Source of the DNA: Meandrina meandrites
Lineage: Eukaryota; Cnidaria; Anthozoa; Scleractinia; Meandrinidae
Length of the DNA stretch: 64,000 bases
NCBI GenBank assembly: GCA_963693305.1
Contig: OY855903.1
Coordinates: forward strand, 54,129,650 to 54,193,649
Direction of reading: 5' to 3'
Shown: piece by piece, positions 46,678 through 59,640 of the stretch
How the letters are laid out: each line of letters starts with the position of its first letter
How positions within the stretch are numbered: position 1 is the first letter of the stretch
The notes under the pieces: model-generated
Told to the model about the DNA's origin: nothing
The model's input: the letters and a program-made list of their open reading frames with translations, nothing else
Databases searched by the model: none
Made by a program: the position numbers and the translations under genes

Positions 46678-47997
46678 GACGGAATCCACCAGGAAGTCGA
46701 GTAATATTTATTTACGTTGGACAAAAATCGAGTGCCAGAATAATTTAAATCCTATTGCGTTATTTTCTACCCTAAATAAAAAGGTAAAGATGTAAGTAAT
46801 AATCCCTGATACCACCGACAACAACTTCTTATCAGAGTCTTATAAAATGAATTTCAAAGTTCACAAGCTATAGGGAAATTCTCACGTGCAGCCATTTTGT
46901 AAAATCGTCTTTAAGCGATTCAGTGGAATTCAGTGGAATTTCAAAATTTGTTTTCGGTGTTTGGTGTTGTTAGAAAAGATTTCTTTTGATAAGATATTTG
47001 AAGCAGTAACACAAAAGTTTGCAATATGGTGTAAATAATTTTGGTACAACAATTTCTTATCAGAGCCTGAGAAAATGAAATTAAATGTTCACAAACTATA
47101 GGCAAAAGCTCGCGTCTTTTAAGCGATTTAGGGCCTGTTTACATGGAGGTGGGGGACCCCGGGTAGGTGAGGTAACCCGCCCAGCCGTGGTCGAAAAATA
47201 GCTCGCGTTTACATGCAATCTTATCACCCCGGGGTCCCGGGGTTAACTTCCTTGAGAAAATAGCGTGGCGTAGATTTCTTGTTTTTTTTTCACAGCATGA
47301 TTTTTGTTGGCAGAGACAACGTTTTTCGTTGCTTTGTGTTATCGACTGATCTCTAAGTAGAGAAGAAGCGCGTGCTTCGATCGGGCCTTCACTTAAAGCA
47401 TCACTTGAAATTTGAATACCTTCAGATTCTTCCTGATTGCCATCTTGATTGCGGCCTTCGACACTAAGCAGATGAACCCGGCGAAAAAGCTCCCCACGCT
47501 GATATCCTCGAGACTGAAACATGTTGTTGCGGTTCTTATATGGCGGGCGTTTGGTTGTTGGTTCGGATTTGGCGCGTTTTGATAACATGAACCGACCCCG
47601 GGTAGGCGGGTTACCCCACCTTGAAACGTTTACATGGCAAAAAACGAACCCGGCTGGGAGGGTTACCCTACCCAGCAGATCGGGCAACCCGCCTAGGCGG
47701 GTTACCCCACCTATCATGTAAACGCGATCGAGAAAAAATGAGAGTTTATATGGAGAGGCGAGTTACCCCACCTAGGCGGGTTACCTCACCTGCCCGGGGT
47801 CCCCCACCTCCATGTAAACAGGCCCTTAGTGGAATTCAGCGGAACTTCGAGATTGGTTTTCGATGTTTGGTGTTGTTAGAAAAGATTTCTTTTGATAAGA
47901 TATTTGAAGCAGTAACACAAAAGCTTGCAATAAGGTGTAAATCATTTTGGTACATAATTTTGTCCAACAACTACTCGAAGTCCTGGCGGATTCCGTC
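46678..47997. mobile_element. TTAA-flanked DNA element, U3 only
   Basis: Inverted ends GACGGAATCC(A/G)CCAGGA about 25 bp long, flanked by TTAA at 46674-46677 and 47998-48001. The interior has two tandem units of about 230 bp (from about 46817 and about 47046; TCTTATCAGAG to AAATAATTTTGGTAC). The second unit is split by the nested element at 47131-47825. No transposase. Confidence 0.7.
47131..47825. mobile_element. Nested 695-bp DNA element with TTA target duplication
   Basis: Ends GGGCCTGTTTACATGGAGGT in inverted orientation over about 50 bp, flanked by TTA (47128-47130, 47826-47828). Several GGCGGGTTACC(C/T)CACC subterminal repeats. PIF/Harbinger-like by its TWA duplication. The minus-strand frame 47717-47139 mostly reads through the repeats and is not taken as a gene. 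Confidence 0.75.
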
Positions 47998-49197
47998 TTA
48001 AACATTTTCGACATTTCAACAATAAATACCACCTCGCACTGATTCAAGTTTTTTTTTCTGTTTAAATAATTGTTCTGTTTTGCGAAATTGCAGTGAGCCA
48101 AACTTCAAGAATAATTTTCCTTTTTAAGAGGAACGCGCGCGCGATCGTGTCAAACAATGGAAAATCAATCAGATTCGCGAATTTTCAATAGCCGGCTTCG
48201 TTTCTATGATCTACTTCACAATAGGTGTTTTATAATGCTAAATTTGACAAGAGGCATAAACTAGTTTATTTATTGAGGAAAAAAAATTTTTTGTGCCGCA
48301 TTCTAATTTTGTGTCATTTATGAATAAACATAAAACAGCTTTTTTGTGTGTGAACGGAACTCTATACTCCAGAACTGTACCTGTTCCTTTTAGATATCCT
48401 GGGTTTTTTTGTGTGTACCGTTTTCGGTTTCCTGCTGTTGGTAGCATGTTAAATTAGCAACCGCTCTCTCCATGCCAGGTTCGACGTTGCCTATGCCGTG
48501 AAATAACGAACTGTTCTTCCATGCAGCGCCACTGCTGTTTCGGGCTCGTAGGTCCGATAACTTTTTGCGCGATAAAATGTTCTTTAGTATACACCAATCA
48601 AAGTCTTTTCAGTTTTTTTTTTTGACTAGCATCACATCACTCTTTGTTATTTTGCCACAGCAGATCAACATGATGTCTGTTGTTTCCTTAGTAACCTATT
48701 TTAAAACAGTAAAAATGCACGTCCTTTTTGCATTTTCTTTTGTACCTGTAGTTTGGCCACGGCACGGTGTTCTGTCTTTTCCGTTGGTTCTTATAGCGCG
48801 AAGCGAAAAACCGCAACAACACTTTTCCTTTCGTTTCTCGCCCGAGGAGCATACAGCCAACAGTGGTTCTGTTCGTATTCTATCGTTTTGCTTTAGCTGT
48901 TCCTTTCACTCATTCAGTCATTCGCTGTGGCGTAGGTCAAGTAATTAATTTTCTAATCATGAATAATCATAATGTTCTGACAGGCTTGTTGTCTCAGCCA
49001 GCTGATTTGTTTTTCGCTCACTAGGAAGACTGCCTACAGGAAATCGCATAGAAATAATCTGTCGCAAAATAAAGAGCAGGAGACTGGGGAGAGAATGTAA
49101 GAGCACCCCATGATCTCCTTCTCGTCGCCCTCCGCGGCCACATTGTCTTTAGTACGGCCTACTTTCAAGGCTCTTTCCTTCTATTAAGGTGATTCCA

Positions 49198-49831
49198 CTG
49201 AATTGCATTGCGCATCATTGCTGCGCACGAGTTTTCGCGTCATTTAGTGCGCACACGAGCGCTCGCGCACACAACATTACGGCATTTCCTTCAGATTAAG
49301 CTTAGCAGGGAAATAAATGGTTATTTTCTTCTAAACGAGCACGGTGACCCCCATTTTTTAATGCATTAACTTAAATGACATGCGGTTAACTACAATATAT
49401 CGCGATTTAAAGAAAAGTTGATTATTCTATTTTGAGATATTTTTATTTGAATGCTTTAAAAAGCACGTATTTTGGTAGTGCTGCTTACGTGCGCACGCAG
49501 CAAAATCTCTAATTTCTTTTATAATCTTAATTCCAGTTCAATTAAAATAGTTTGTTATGTAAGATTAAAGTCTATTTTGTATAACTGCTTCGCTGTTTTA
49601 ATGCAAGAAATGTTTGTTTCTAGAAATGATAGTCCCCTTTTCGGATTACTAGGGTCCCTATTACAAACCTCGTGGGTCGTATATTTACCATAATAGCCAT
49701 CCAGGTTGCACAAAAAACGAGCACGGTGACCCCCATTTTTTATTGCATTTTTGCAATGCTCATGACATAATTTTGAACTGGACCAAGTCTTAGAAAATTT
49801 TGATTACTGCTTCTTTTTCAGTGGAATCACC
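49198..49831. mobile_element. TTAA-flanked element T-a, U3 (no nested insert)
   Basis: Same termini (GGTGATTCCACTGA) and TTAA flanks as the U1 copy, but only 634 bp, because the nested foldback MITE is missing at about 49435. This gives the uninterrupted form of the element. Confidence 0.7.
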
Positions 49832-50594
49832 TTAAGAAAAGGCTTGACTTTTCTGGTAGTTTCGTACATTTATGGTTATAGATCTGAATTTATTTGACAT
49901 TTTTACAAGATTTTGTTTGACGCCAGTTGTTTCAGTTTAGGGGGTTCCAGGGTTCGTCTTCAGCCTTCAGTTTTTTTTGTCCACGTGAGTCCGGTGATCG
50001 CTTACGGTTCGTCTGCGGCTGTCCACACGAGAACAATAAAATGAATCATTAACGCTCCAATATCTATCAATCGAGGACACCTGGGTATAAGAACCTGAAT
50101 TTCGCATGACGTCCGTGTTTAACGATTTATGCGTTTACGCCGTTGGTAATTGATTCATTCTGAAGAGCGTATAATACAGGGGTTTATGTAAGACAAGCTA
50201 CGAAGGAGATAGGTGCTAGGTTAAGTTAAGACAGGGGTACACCTAAAGCCCGTTTTCCCCCGTTGAACTTGGGTTTAATGCGTTCGCGTTTCAAGTATTC
50301 CCAAAACCCTCAGCTCATTTCACAAAGCTATGTTTTAGCGGTGTTTTGTAACTTTTTTGGTGATTTTTGGGGATGTTTGGGAAGAGATAGTTTTTCTCAA
50401 AGGATTAGTAAAATTTGAATTAAAATTTGAAGTTTAAAATTAGTAGATTGACATCCAAACAGTCCCCTGACAACCTGGGGTACTCTTGCGTGGGGGTCAA
50501 CTGTCTGTGGTGTTCCAAAAATAATTCTCTTCCATCTATCCCTTCTTTAAACCTCTTAAAATTTCACTAAAATTCCCGTTTACCCCCACCTTGA

Positions 50595-51036
50595 GGTCAT
50601 TCCACCGAAATAGAACTGAACATAGATTTTCAAACAAACTTTGCCCACTTGTTGATTACCATGGGAACTCAAAATTTTTGAATTAAAAAAGGGGGGTCAC
50701 CACATTCGTTTAGGAGCAGAAAGACCTTGTATTTACCACATAATTCCTTAAAAATTCCATTGCGAATACTGGAAAAGTACACTTTTTCGGTTATAATCTT
50801 TTTTTCAAACATAGAAATTGATCTGTATTCAATTTATAGAAAGAATTTGATCGTTACACCCAAAATACGTGAAAAAATTGATAGGTCCCCATACTCGTTT
50901 ACGAGAAAGCGACGATTTATTTCTCTCGCGGGCTTAGTTGCATGAAAAAAAGCCGCCATTTTGTTTATGTGCGCGCGCTAATTACGCGTAAAATTCTGCG
51001 CATTAAGGATGCGCAATACAATACAGGGCAATGACC
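50595..51036. mobile_element. TTAA-flanked element T-b, U3
   Basis: Diverged copy. The left flank has mutated from TTAA to TTGA; the right TTAA (51037-51040) is intact. Confidence 0.6.
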
Positions 51037-52257
51037 TTAAAGGCAGACAATTGCATAGCTACTTTGACATTTACATCTAATTTACAGTGGATACAAGTTA
51101 AAACGCGCCTTTTACCATGTTTATATAACACAAGTTAACTAGCGGACCAAAACATTACTTTCGGTACCCAAAGCGACGCGCGAAGCCATTTTGTTTCTCC
51201 TCCGCTGCTCGGAGGTGAATAGTACTTTGCTAATCACCTCCGAGTTAACCAATCAGCGCGCGCGGAAAGCACTACTCACTTGTGCGGTATATACTAATGG
51301 CTGATAGTGTTCAATAGCTCAGCCAATCAGATTGCAGTAATTGCATTAGTATACTAGTAAAATTCTACTTATTGAATATAGGCCAATGGGAGAGCTTACA
51401 ATGGAAGGCATTTTTACGTCTGAAATTTCAGGGAGCTTTGTATGCGTCTGTTTGTGTCGGGGGGGACTAATTTACTATCACGGTGTGATTTTCAGCATGC
51501 AGTCCCTGTAAAATGCCTCTCTTTAAATACACGCATTGTAGCGAATCTGCAGCTGGCCAAGCAGGAAACGAACGATTGCATTAGCGGTGGCCTCTCGCAC
51601 AGCAGGCGTCCGAGAGTAAAACCTTTACATGCTCGATTGCATGTTACAGTTTCGGATTTTACATAATACTGTTATTACTTATCACAAATTCCTTAGTATT
51701 TGGGGCATATGTCGAGATCCAATAGGAATGAGATAAAAATCAGCTTATTATTTTAACTATAAAATAAAAATTGTTTTGGCTCACGGTGTTCAATGTGACA
51801 GTGTTTTCGCTTGCAGGGATTATCTCCAGCACGGGAAACCAAAGATTTTAAGACTGAAAAACACGACAACCAGTTCTTTGGCCGTTTGTACGCCGACACG
51901 CAACGACTCTAAAAAAGCGATTGGCGGGAGACAAAGCAAAAAGCAAAACCACGTGAAAACAAGATAATTGTCAACGAACATCAGAAGGAGGATAAAGAAT
52001 CAACAGGCCCGTACAGACTCAGTCTATCACATGACTTTGTCATCAAAACAAATGATCGTGGAAGTCAATTGAACGAGTGTGACCGGTATTGATCGGGCTG
52101 AAAGGTCACTTTTTAAATCCCGATTTTGAACAGGAAAACTTCAATCGATTTCTTAGAAATTTAATGCGTGACCTTTCTCCAGGACTTTAATTTTTTTGTG
52201 ATTTGTTTTAGTTGTAAGTGGTTTACCGAAGCCTTTTTTTTCAATAAAACGTGGATA

Positions 52258-52455
52258 TTTGGTAAAAAAATAGAAAAGCGATCTCTGGTTAAAAATTTTG
52301 TTTAAAACGAGCTTTCGACTACCAGTCTGTAGTCTTTACTTGTTGAAGACTACAGACTGGTAGTCGAAAGCTCGTTTTAAACAAATCTCTTAAACGGAGA
52401 TCGCTTTTCTATTTTTTACCAAATGTCTTATCCTGGTTACTCATCTATTTTCGAA
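52258..52455 (+). mobile_element. Foldback insertion with hammerhead-like motif, U3 only
   Basis: 198 bp absent from U1 (site at about 6481) and flanked by ACGTGGATA (52249-52257) and ACGCGGATA (52456-52464), a 9-bp duplication with one change. It contains a perfect 37-bp palindrome (52300-52336 with 52346-52382, 9-nt loop) and an outer pair at 52258-52285 and 52397-52423. One arm reads GAAGACTAC, AGACTG, GTAGTCGAAAG: a stem followed by GAAA, like the hammerhead stem II of Penelope-type termini. Confidence 0.65.
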
Positions 52456-53889
52456 ACGCGGATAGTTTTCATATGCGACGCCATTTTTTTGCAATAGCCT
52501 CAAAGAACAGCAAGAACAGTTAAGGTTTACTTGCAACAAGTTACATGATAATCTGAACCGTAGATCATGGCAGATTTCCCAAACGAGCGACTTAATTTTT
52601 CTTTTAAAAACGTACCGGTCTATTCCTTCGACTCTCCCAATTGCCTTGCAAACGTAGATGCCTATACTGACCTAGTACCCGCCATTTTTTTAGGATTATG
52701 TCACTTAAAACATCAGTGTTCTAAAAAGTCTAAAAGATCGGATCAAATGAAAATCTTAGCATTCAGTAAAGATGGTGATTTTATGCCAAATTATTAATAA
52801 AATCAAAACAAATAAAACAACTTAAGCTGACGTATACCTCAAAATTCCCGATTTGTTTAGCATTCTTTTCAACCTGGAAAGAGTGAGTAGAATACATCAA
52901 AGGTCCATACTAAGTTCGGGCGTGTTACGTTCGATTGGTGTAATGAATTTAGGACGGAAAGTTAGGTCCTTTTGCTTTCCAAGTTTTTGTCGCTTTGCAA
53001 GCCCATCCTTTTATTTTAATGAATTATTCTGTGTTGTTGTGGGCAATTAAAAACTGTGACACAACGCACACTAATGACACCGCATTGTTTTACACCTACT
53101 CGGTGTACTGGGTTTTGTTTCTAGTCTTGAAGTGCCTTTTTAATTATTTTTGTCGAAGTTAGGGGGTGGTTAGTCACCAAATCCAATCCCCCCTCTTAAT
53201 CCACCCCTGCTTTTCTTTTTGAAACTACCACCATGTTTGAGATTGTCAGGTCACGTGACATGGTTATGAAAGGGACTGTGTTGTCCCAATTTATGTACCA
53301 TTTTGCAGTTCGTGTTTGAGGACCTGTGTCCAAGTAGCTAGATGTTGTTTTAGTTTATCACAAAATATTTCCTTGTTAGGCAACATGGAAGGTTTTTGTT
53401 AGGAAAAGTGGACAAAAAAAACAATGTCTTTCAAACCCTGTTATTTTTAGGGACTTGTTTGTTGACAATGTCTTGGTTTAATTCACAAGAAACTTCGTTT
53501 CCCTGATGATGATGTCATTTGAAGGGTATTACCAAGTTTACATTATCTCGAGTTTATGTATGTATTTTAGTTAATCTTCTCTATGTTACAGCTGTGTGCC
53601 AATTAAAACAATGCTGAGTATTATTGTTGGGACAGTTATAAGGTGTTGTAAATCAAGCCCGGCTTGGACAGCAAACTGGAATGTACTAAAGGGGTCGAAG
53701 GGATTAGATGTGTGAACGGCCGGTGGCTTCAAGGCTGTCCAGAAACCGCAAAGTCATAGCTAGTGGGAAATAGGGTGAAGGGGGAGAGGAAGCAGCAAAG
53801 CAGTGATATGTGTCTAGTAGATAATGAGCCAGACACATAAAGCCGTCCGACTCTCAAACGCCCTACGAAATCTATGGAATTTTCCACAC

Positions 53890-54785
53890 GAAACCAGTCG
53901 ACAGTGCATGAAGTTTACATTCAAACCGGATGTTCTTTTGATGGGAACTCCGCAATGTTGTGGTGCAATTTTTCAATATTGATTGGCAGTTTCAATTTAA
54001 ATTTGCTCCAGCAAGTTGCCAAGTTCCGGTTTTAGATTTTCAGGTATTGAACGTAATAATCCCACCCCTGTTTCGAAGAAGGAGGAAATAATTGCCCATT
54101 GGTCAACTCAATTTATTAGCGCTTGCGCTGCCCGCTCCCTGTGATCTGGTGCCGTGAACAAATTCCTTTTAAAGTTAAATACTGTAAGACCATATAGTTT
54201 TGCATTTATTTAAAATGCTTATTTTAGAAAAAAGCAAAACAAATGGGCAAAATCAAGACGTTCTCCGACTCTCAGCCTAGGTGGGGTATGCTCTTAGCAT
54301 GTTCTTAAAATTTTGGTAAATCTCAGCCTCAACGTTCTTATAAAAATGGTTTTTATTTAAAAAAAGAGTGTAGTTCAAATCGCTAAACTTGGATGTTTGC
54401 TCAACGCAACTTGCAACTTTCAATTCAAATTTGCTCTAGCAAGTTCCGTTCCGGTTTTTGAGCGCAATTTCCAGCTTAGCGTTTTAAACTAAACCTGTCG
54501 CTAATTTCTTGTCGTCTGTTGATAAATAGTTGACCATAGGGCAATTATTTCGTACTTTTTCGAAACAGAGGTGGGATGGATTATTACGTTCTAGACGGGG
54601 AAAATGAAAAACTGAACTTGGCAACTTGCTCGAGCAAACTGGAGTTGAAAGTTGCAAGTTGCGTCGAGCAAACTACCAATCAATATCGGAACATTGCGCC
54701 ACAACATTGCAGAGTTCCCATTAAGAGAACATCCGGTTTGACTGTAAAGATCTTTCCCTGCACACGTTCAGTGATTCACAAGGCT
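53890..54785. repeat. Long inverted repeat in flank
   Basis: Left arm about 53895-54118 and right arm about 54515-54770 are roughly 80% similar in inverted orientation (landmarks AAACCGGATGTTC, CAATGTTGTGG, AATAATTGCCC). The spacer holds a third, partial copy (GCTCAACGCAACTTGCAAC at 54400). Non-coding; MITE or foldback relic of unknown family. It begins about 15 bp after U3 homology ends. Confidence 0.65.
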
Positions 54786-54789
54786 GGCA

Positions 54790-56480
54790 TTGCTTCTAAT
54801 CCACCTTAAGACCAATGCATTCCAACCCCATAGGACATTCAATGAACGGAAACTCGAATGGGGACATAGTTTATACGCAAAGTGGGCGGCTTATCAGTCC
54901 ATTTCGTGAGAATGAAACAGTACTACAAAGTAACATTAAGAGTTAATACCCCAGTACCGGGATATACCTCTCAGGCTAAAAGAACGTCGGAAATACCGTT
55001 GTAAGTACTTAAAAAACGCCAGCCATTTAGCACGCACCTCATGCTTGCATTTGACACGTGTCTCATTCCAAGAGAATTCCAAGAGACCCACCAAATGGTT
55101 CGCGCCTTCAGCGTTCACTCGCAAGTCCTTTGTAAGAAGAAAAGATAAGGTACGTTCCTTAACCAAGCCGAGAACTGTTTGTAAAGGACAGTGGCAGTTC
55201 CAAAGACGCTCCAGAGGGGATATGCAGAGCTAGCTAGGTGAGGAAAGGGTGAGCTTAGAGGGGAGGGCTGAGTGAAGCGGGCCCTTTCTTCCTCAAACAC
55301 GCGAGAAGGGAGAAAAATAGACCTATTAGAGATTAAACCTCTCAGTGGTACATCCAGCTTAGCATTAAATCACGATACTCTTAGAAAATTCCTTTCTATA
55401 TGTAGCAACTTGATGGTGATGAGACATTAATCAGCTCAATATTTCACCGGGAAAATAAAATGTTTTTGGATTACAATGGCAGTAAGGGATGATCACCAAC
55501 GAGGAAGACCAAAGTATTGATCAATGCTCTTGAGGCTCTGAAAGCTTGTGTTGACATTCTCTAACACTAATTAACCAGTCTATATCTCGACACGCGACAT
55601 AACTCGGCCTACACACACGCAAACGTACGTTTGCAACGTTTTAAAAGATACATAATTTAACCGGCTTATTGAAAAACGACCAGACTGAGAGACAATCTCC
55701 AGATATTTGAGACAACAGCATCCAACACCATTTTGAACTCTTTGAACCTCGCTTCGTAGCGGTTAAACAAACCTTAATATAAGACGTTGACCAGAAATTC
55801 CATTATCTTCTTGTTATATGTATGTTAATTTGCAAATATGGAAGTCCGAAGTGCACAGAATTTTTCCTAGAGCTAAAAGCGTGCGTGCTGTTTTGTTGGG
55901 GATTAAGATTTAGTATTCGGTATATTACATTAGAACATTACACCGTGTTAGTGTCACATTTTGTATTACGAAATATAGTCACTCAGTAGTTTTTAAAGGG
56001 GCATTATCACGGCTGATTATAGAATTTTTTTTTCTAATTTCCTCGGTATATTGCCAAATGCCACCAAATACACGAATAAATGTTCTAAAAAAGATCCCAC
56101 AAAACAAGATAGAACAGTTATTTTGAGGAAGAAGAAGTACAGGATTGCAAGGATGGAAGTGGATTGCGATTTAATTTTGGACAAGATATCCGGAAATCAA
56201 AGCTGCCATTCTGGTGAAATTTTGAACCTTTTGTTAGTCACTTTTTCCTCTTAGTTGATATTTCTTTGCTTTTACCACTTGAAGCATTTCTCTCTTCCTA
56301 TTGCAAGACAATAAAGGGCAATTATAGCAAGGTACAGGCCAGTGTCCAACAGTGTCCGACAGTGTCCCTTGATAGTCCATCGTCTCAAAACAATGACAAT
56401 GGGTAAACCTTCCCAATTTTTTGGTTTTAAAATGAAGAAAAAAGAAACACGATCTACATACAACGCTAAAAACTATAAAA
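54790..56480. other. Single-copy flank, no gene recognised
   Basis: Short frames (such as 55166-54936 and 56051-56254) have no recognisable domain or splice context. Nothing structured seen. Confidence 0.4.
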
Positions 56481-56482
56481 AA

Positions 56483-56562
56483 TATTGTAAAACCGAACGT
56501 TTTAGACGTGTTGTTTTTACCCTGATGATAAGAACATGTTGAAAACGTTCAGTTTTACAATA
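56483..56562 (+). repeat. Short foldback with hammerhead-like core
   Basis: Inverted arms ATTGTAAAAC(C/T)GAACGTTTT surround CCTGATGATAAG, AACATGTT, GAAAACGTTC on the plus strand, again CTGATGA-stem-GAAA. No target duplication checked. Confidence 0.45.
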
Positions 56563-57728
56563 CTAGCCTTCTATATAAATTGTTTTTACCCAGTTCTAAA
56601 AAACGACATGTCCACAAAAGAAATGACGTCGCCAACATATTAATTTGGTGCGGCTGATGTTACTGGCTCCCTGATAGGTTCCAGTTTTGCAATACAGATT
56701 GCTAAGACGACGGCCAAACTTACTGTCTTGAAGTATTTTATAAAGAGAACCGGAGAAATCCTTTTTAGTTATTTCTGAGCGATAATTCAGCTTAAATTAT
56801 CAGTTAAATAACCCCATAAACTACTTAGATGACTTGCCCGTTGGGTGGTTCTGTTCAAGATATTCTGAAACTACCCTTTTAAATGCCCAAAAGCACAGTT
56901 GCCCCTACTCTAACTTCTGCAGTTATCCCTACCCCAATTCTTGAAATACGTAGCCTCTTATACACCTACAGCCTGAAAAAGGCAGCCCTTTCGTTCGTGG
57001 CCTTCCCGTTTAGTCCCCTGTAGGGAGTTCCTCCCATGGGCCTTCTTCCCAGACGTAAATTTGGGCTTGTCATCCACATGAATGGCGATCCCCATCCTTG
57101 GAGACTAACTGTTCCTGGGTCTCCGAAGATGACTCCCGAAGGGCGCTTGTGTAACAGGCTGAACGCAGGGGAACTGCTTGGCCCGACTTCCACCGCTCTC
57201 TCGAGCCCGTTTCACGATCATTGGCTGGCAATCGAGCCTAGTGAACTGCGTGAAGGTGTCTGACCTTGAAGCGAAAGATTTTCGTTTGAAAAGAAGCAAG
57301 AGTTTAGCATTTGTTATAAAGTTCAAGTTCATTGCAGTTGAGGAAAAAGTGTTTCTATGTTGTAACCATAGAAGCGGAGTCGAGAGTCCGCGTAGAATTA
57401 TCACCTGTTTCTACGGGTTCTATTTTGTCGATTTGGCCTACGAATAAACTTTTCACCTGAAACAGGATTTCTGGAACCGATTTTCGCTTCCTTTGGGTCG
57501 CGGTTAGAGAAATGGGAACATTGATACAAATCAACACTGAGATATTGAAAAAGGACTACGTATATTCTCTAGTTTAGTTTTCCGAGTCTCCTTTTGCATT
57601 ATTTTGAGACGGAAAGAGGAGAAGATTCTGCTCTACCGCGTGAGTAATCGTTTCTTTCTGTCTCAAAATACGGAAAAGGAGACTAGCATGGAAACGGTGA
57701 CAGGAAATTCGAGAAGTTCTGATCTTAA

Positions 57729-58084
57729 AGGGGCTTTGTCACAGGTTTTAACAGATTTTTGAACAGCCAAAATTTATATTTGTGTTGAACGAAAAATTGC
57801 TATATTAGAGCACCAAAACTGTTAACAAGTGTCTTTAGCTGCAGATGGCTACGATGGAAATGGAATATAACTTGAAAAGTTTAGCTAAACTTTTCAAGTT
57901 GTTTCCGCACGTCTTCAAAAAAAAAATCGATATTTATAGCCGTAGTTAGATTTCTATCCACATGTTAAGGTTATATCTTCCTTTAGATGCTCAAAGATAA
58001 TGTTTTTCATGGGTTAAGTTGCCTACCACTAATTTCAGAACAGTTTAGATCGAAAATCTGCGAAATCCCCGTGACAGAGCTCCT
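57729..58084. mobile_element. MITE with TTAA flanks
   Basis: Inverted ends AGGGGCTTTGTCAC and GTGACAGAGCTCCT within TTAA. Contains a perfect 32-bp palindrome (AACTTGAAAAGTTTAG and its inverse) centred near 57886. The 56565-57724 interval before it shows no recognisable gene. Confidence 0.6.
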
Positions 58085-58628
58085 TTAAATAAGCTCAAGT
58101 GTGATCATTAGTTGCAACCCAAATATTATTCTCCTCATATGAAAGAAGGGAATGCATAGGACCGGAATTTACTCTATATTATCAGAAACATGGTTAAGTC
58201 CAGTTAATTAATTTGTAAATGACTACGGAGTGGCGCAGTAATGGTTCATTGTCTTGATCATAAAAAAACACGCGTTTCTCGTAAGTATTTTATCCCACCG
58301 AGATTCGCCAAGAGAGTTGTCTAGAGTATTGTAAGTGTAGATGGGTATATGTGGTTTGCGGCCGGAATGAAAATAAACAATCAACAATAACATCAGTAGC
58401 AGAAGTGTAAACAAAAACAGGAGCAATAGAACAGGAAGAATAATATTTGGAACAGGAACAAGCTTGTAGAAACAATAATAAAAGTGAAGGACAAATCACA
58501 GGGATCAAATTAATAAGAAGCATAAGACAAAAATAAAAAGCTGGACCCCGTCATGTTTCCAAACAGGGTGATAAGGGTGACATGGTGAAAAGCACTAGTG
58601 ACTATTTTCTCTGTCATGTAGGAAACTT

Positions 58629-58805
58629 TTTGCGTATTTGTACAATCTGTGTTGGCATACCTTTGGGCAGCGTAAAAGTCGTAGAAATTACGGCTCGAAG
58701 CGTTTTGAAACTTTCTTGCGCATGTGTACGACCTTTGTTGGCATATCTTTGGGCAGTGTAAAAGTCGGTAGAAAATACGCCGCTAAGCTTTTTGAAATGT
58801 GCGGG
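58629..58805. repeat. 86-bp tandem duplication
   Basis: Two diverged units sharing GTTGGCATA(C/T)CTTTGGGCAG (58651 and 58737), followed by a run of more than 20 G from about 58813. Short frames across it are repeat-derived. Confidence 0.65.
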
Positions 58806-58812
58806 GTGCGGT

Positions 58813-58835
58813 GGGGGGGGGGGGGGGGGGGGGGT
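58813..58835. repeat. Poly-G run
   Basis: More than twenty consecutive G, prone to length error in sequencing. Confidence 0.9.
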
Positions 58836-59439
58836 TGAGGTGGGGTGGCTAATCGTACACCAAGCCACGGGCCACACCCCTACTCAAATTTTCCAAAATG
58901 CCCTTGCGTAATTCGTTGGTACAAGACAACCTCTTTACAATCGAACAGTGTCTAGTGTGTCCGTAATCGATTTGTGACAGTGTATAGTTCATAGTAGTCT
59001 TAGGTCGTTCTTGAGTCGTCGGAGGGCAGAAAATGTATGAAATGTACGTACGCTCTGAAGTCGCCGATACCAAAGGTAATTTCAAAGACAATCTTAACAG
59101 TTTCTGGGAATTCTCCTAGAAGCGTTTTGGTGACAGGAGTTTTGTTGACAATGTTATAACATATCATTTCGCCAAGCATGATCCTGATGAAACAACAAAC
59201 AACAACAAGCTTTATTTGCATGACTTCAGCAAAGTATACGATTTGTGAAAAGATCACACGACTGAATATTTTGCCAAACCAATTTTATGCTGCGCTAGCA
59301 ATTTTTTCGGCACCGAAACGTGAGGGGGCTGAGTCGCCGAAAATTTTCGTTTGGCTACAGCCGCCCCCCCTCCCACCCCCGCCCTGCTCCGCGACCTCTG
59401 GTATACCGTTAAATAAACGTATAAGGTACCTCTGGAATA

Positions 59440-59640
59440 ATGCAAGGACCACTTGGGCAAACAGCAGCGAAGAGAAGCCGGATCTTGGTGTAGATCAGGA
59501 TCAGGAATATAAAATAAAACGTTAAACTTGATGCAAGGCTGATCGGACAGGTAAAAAGGTTAAATAAATTTTATTGCCCAATATTTCGGTTAGACGAAAC
59601 TAACCTTCTTCAGGGCTGAAAAACGTATACTGGTCTCAGT
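59440..59640 (-). repeat. Solo hammerhead-like terminus, relative of the array foldbacks
   Basis: Shares TGCAAGGACCACTT and GCAAGGCTGATC with the array copies but lacks the inverted second arm. The minus-strand core (59617-59575) reads CTGAAGAAGGTTAG, a loop, CTAACCGAAATATTGGGC. Stem II is fully paired (GGTTAG/CTAACC), with CTGAAGA in place of CTGATGA. AACAACAACAAG at 59198 nearby is a separate minus-strand retroelement tail. Confidence 0.55.

Larger units (their letters stand above)
45475..53877. repeat. Tandem segmental unit U3, partial
   Basis: Third copy, homologous to U1 1-7902, with substitutions and indels spread throughout. Homology stops at 53877, which corresponds to U1 position 7902, just before the LINE relic of U1. 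It lacks foldback MITE 1 (U1 2917-3413), the palindromic half of foldback MITE 2, and the 154-bp MITE of U1 7607-7760. It gains nested elements at 46678-47997 and a foldback at 52258-52455. Confidence 0.92.

Noticed and set aside
47139..47717. 192-codon minus-strand frame
   Set aside because: It runs through terminal and subterminal repeats of the nested DNA element. The Arg/Gly/Pro-rich parts are just the repeat in translation.
58614..58877. Pro-rich minus-strand frame
   Set aside because: Generated by the poly-G run and the 86-bp tandem duplication.
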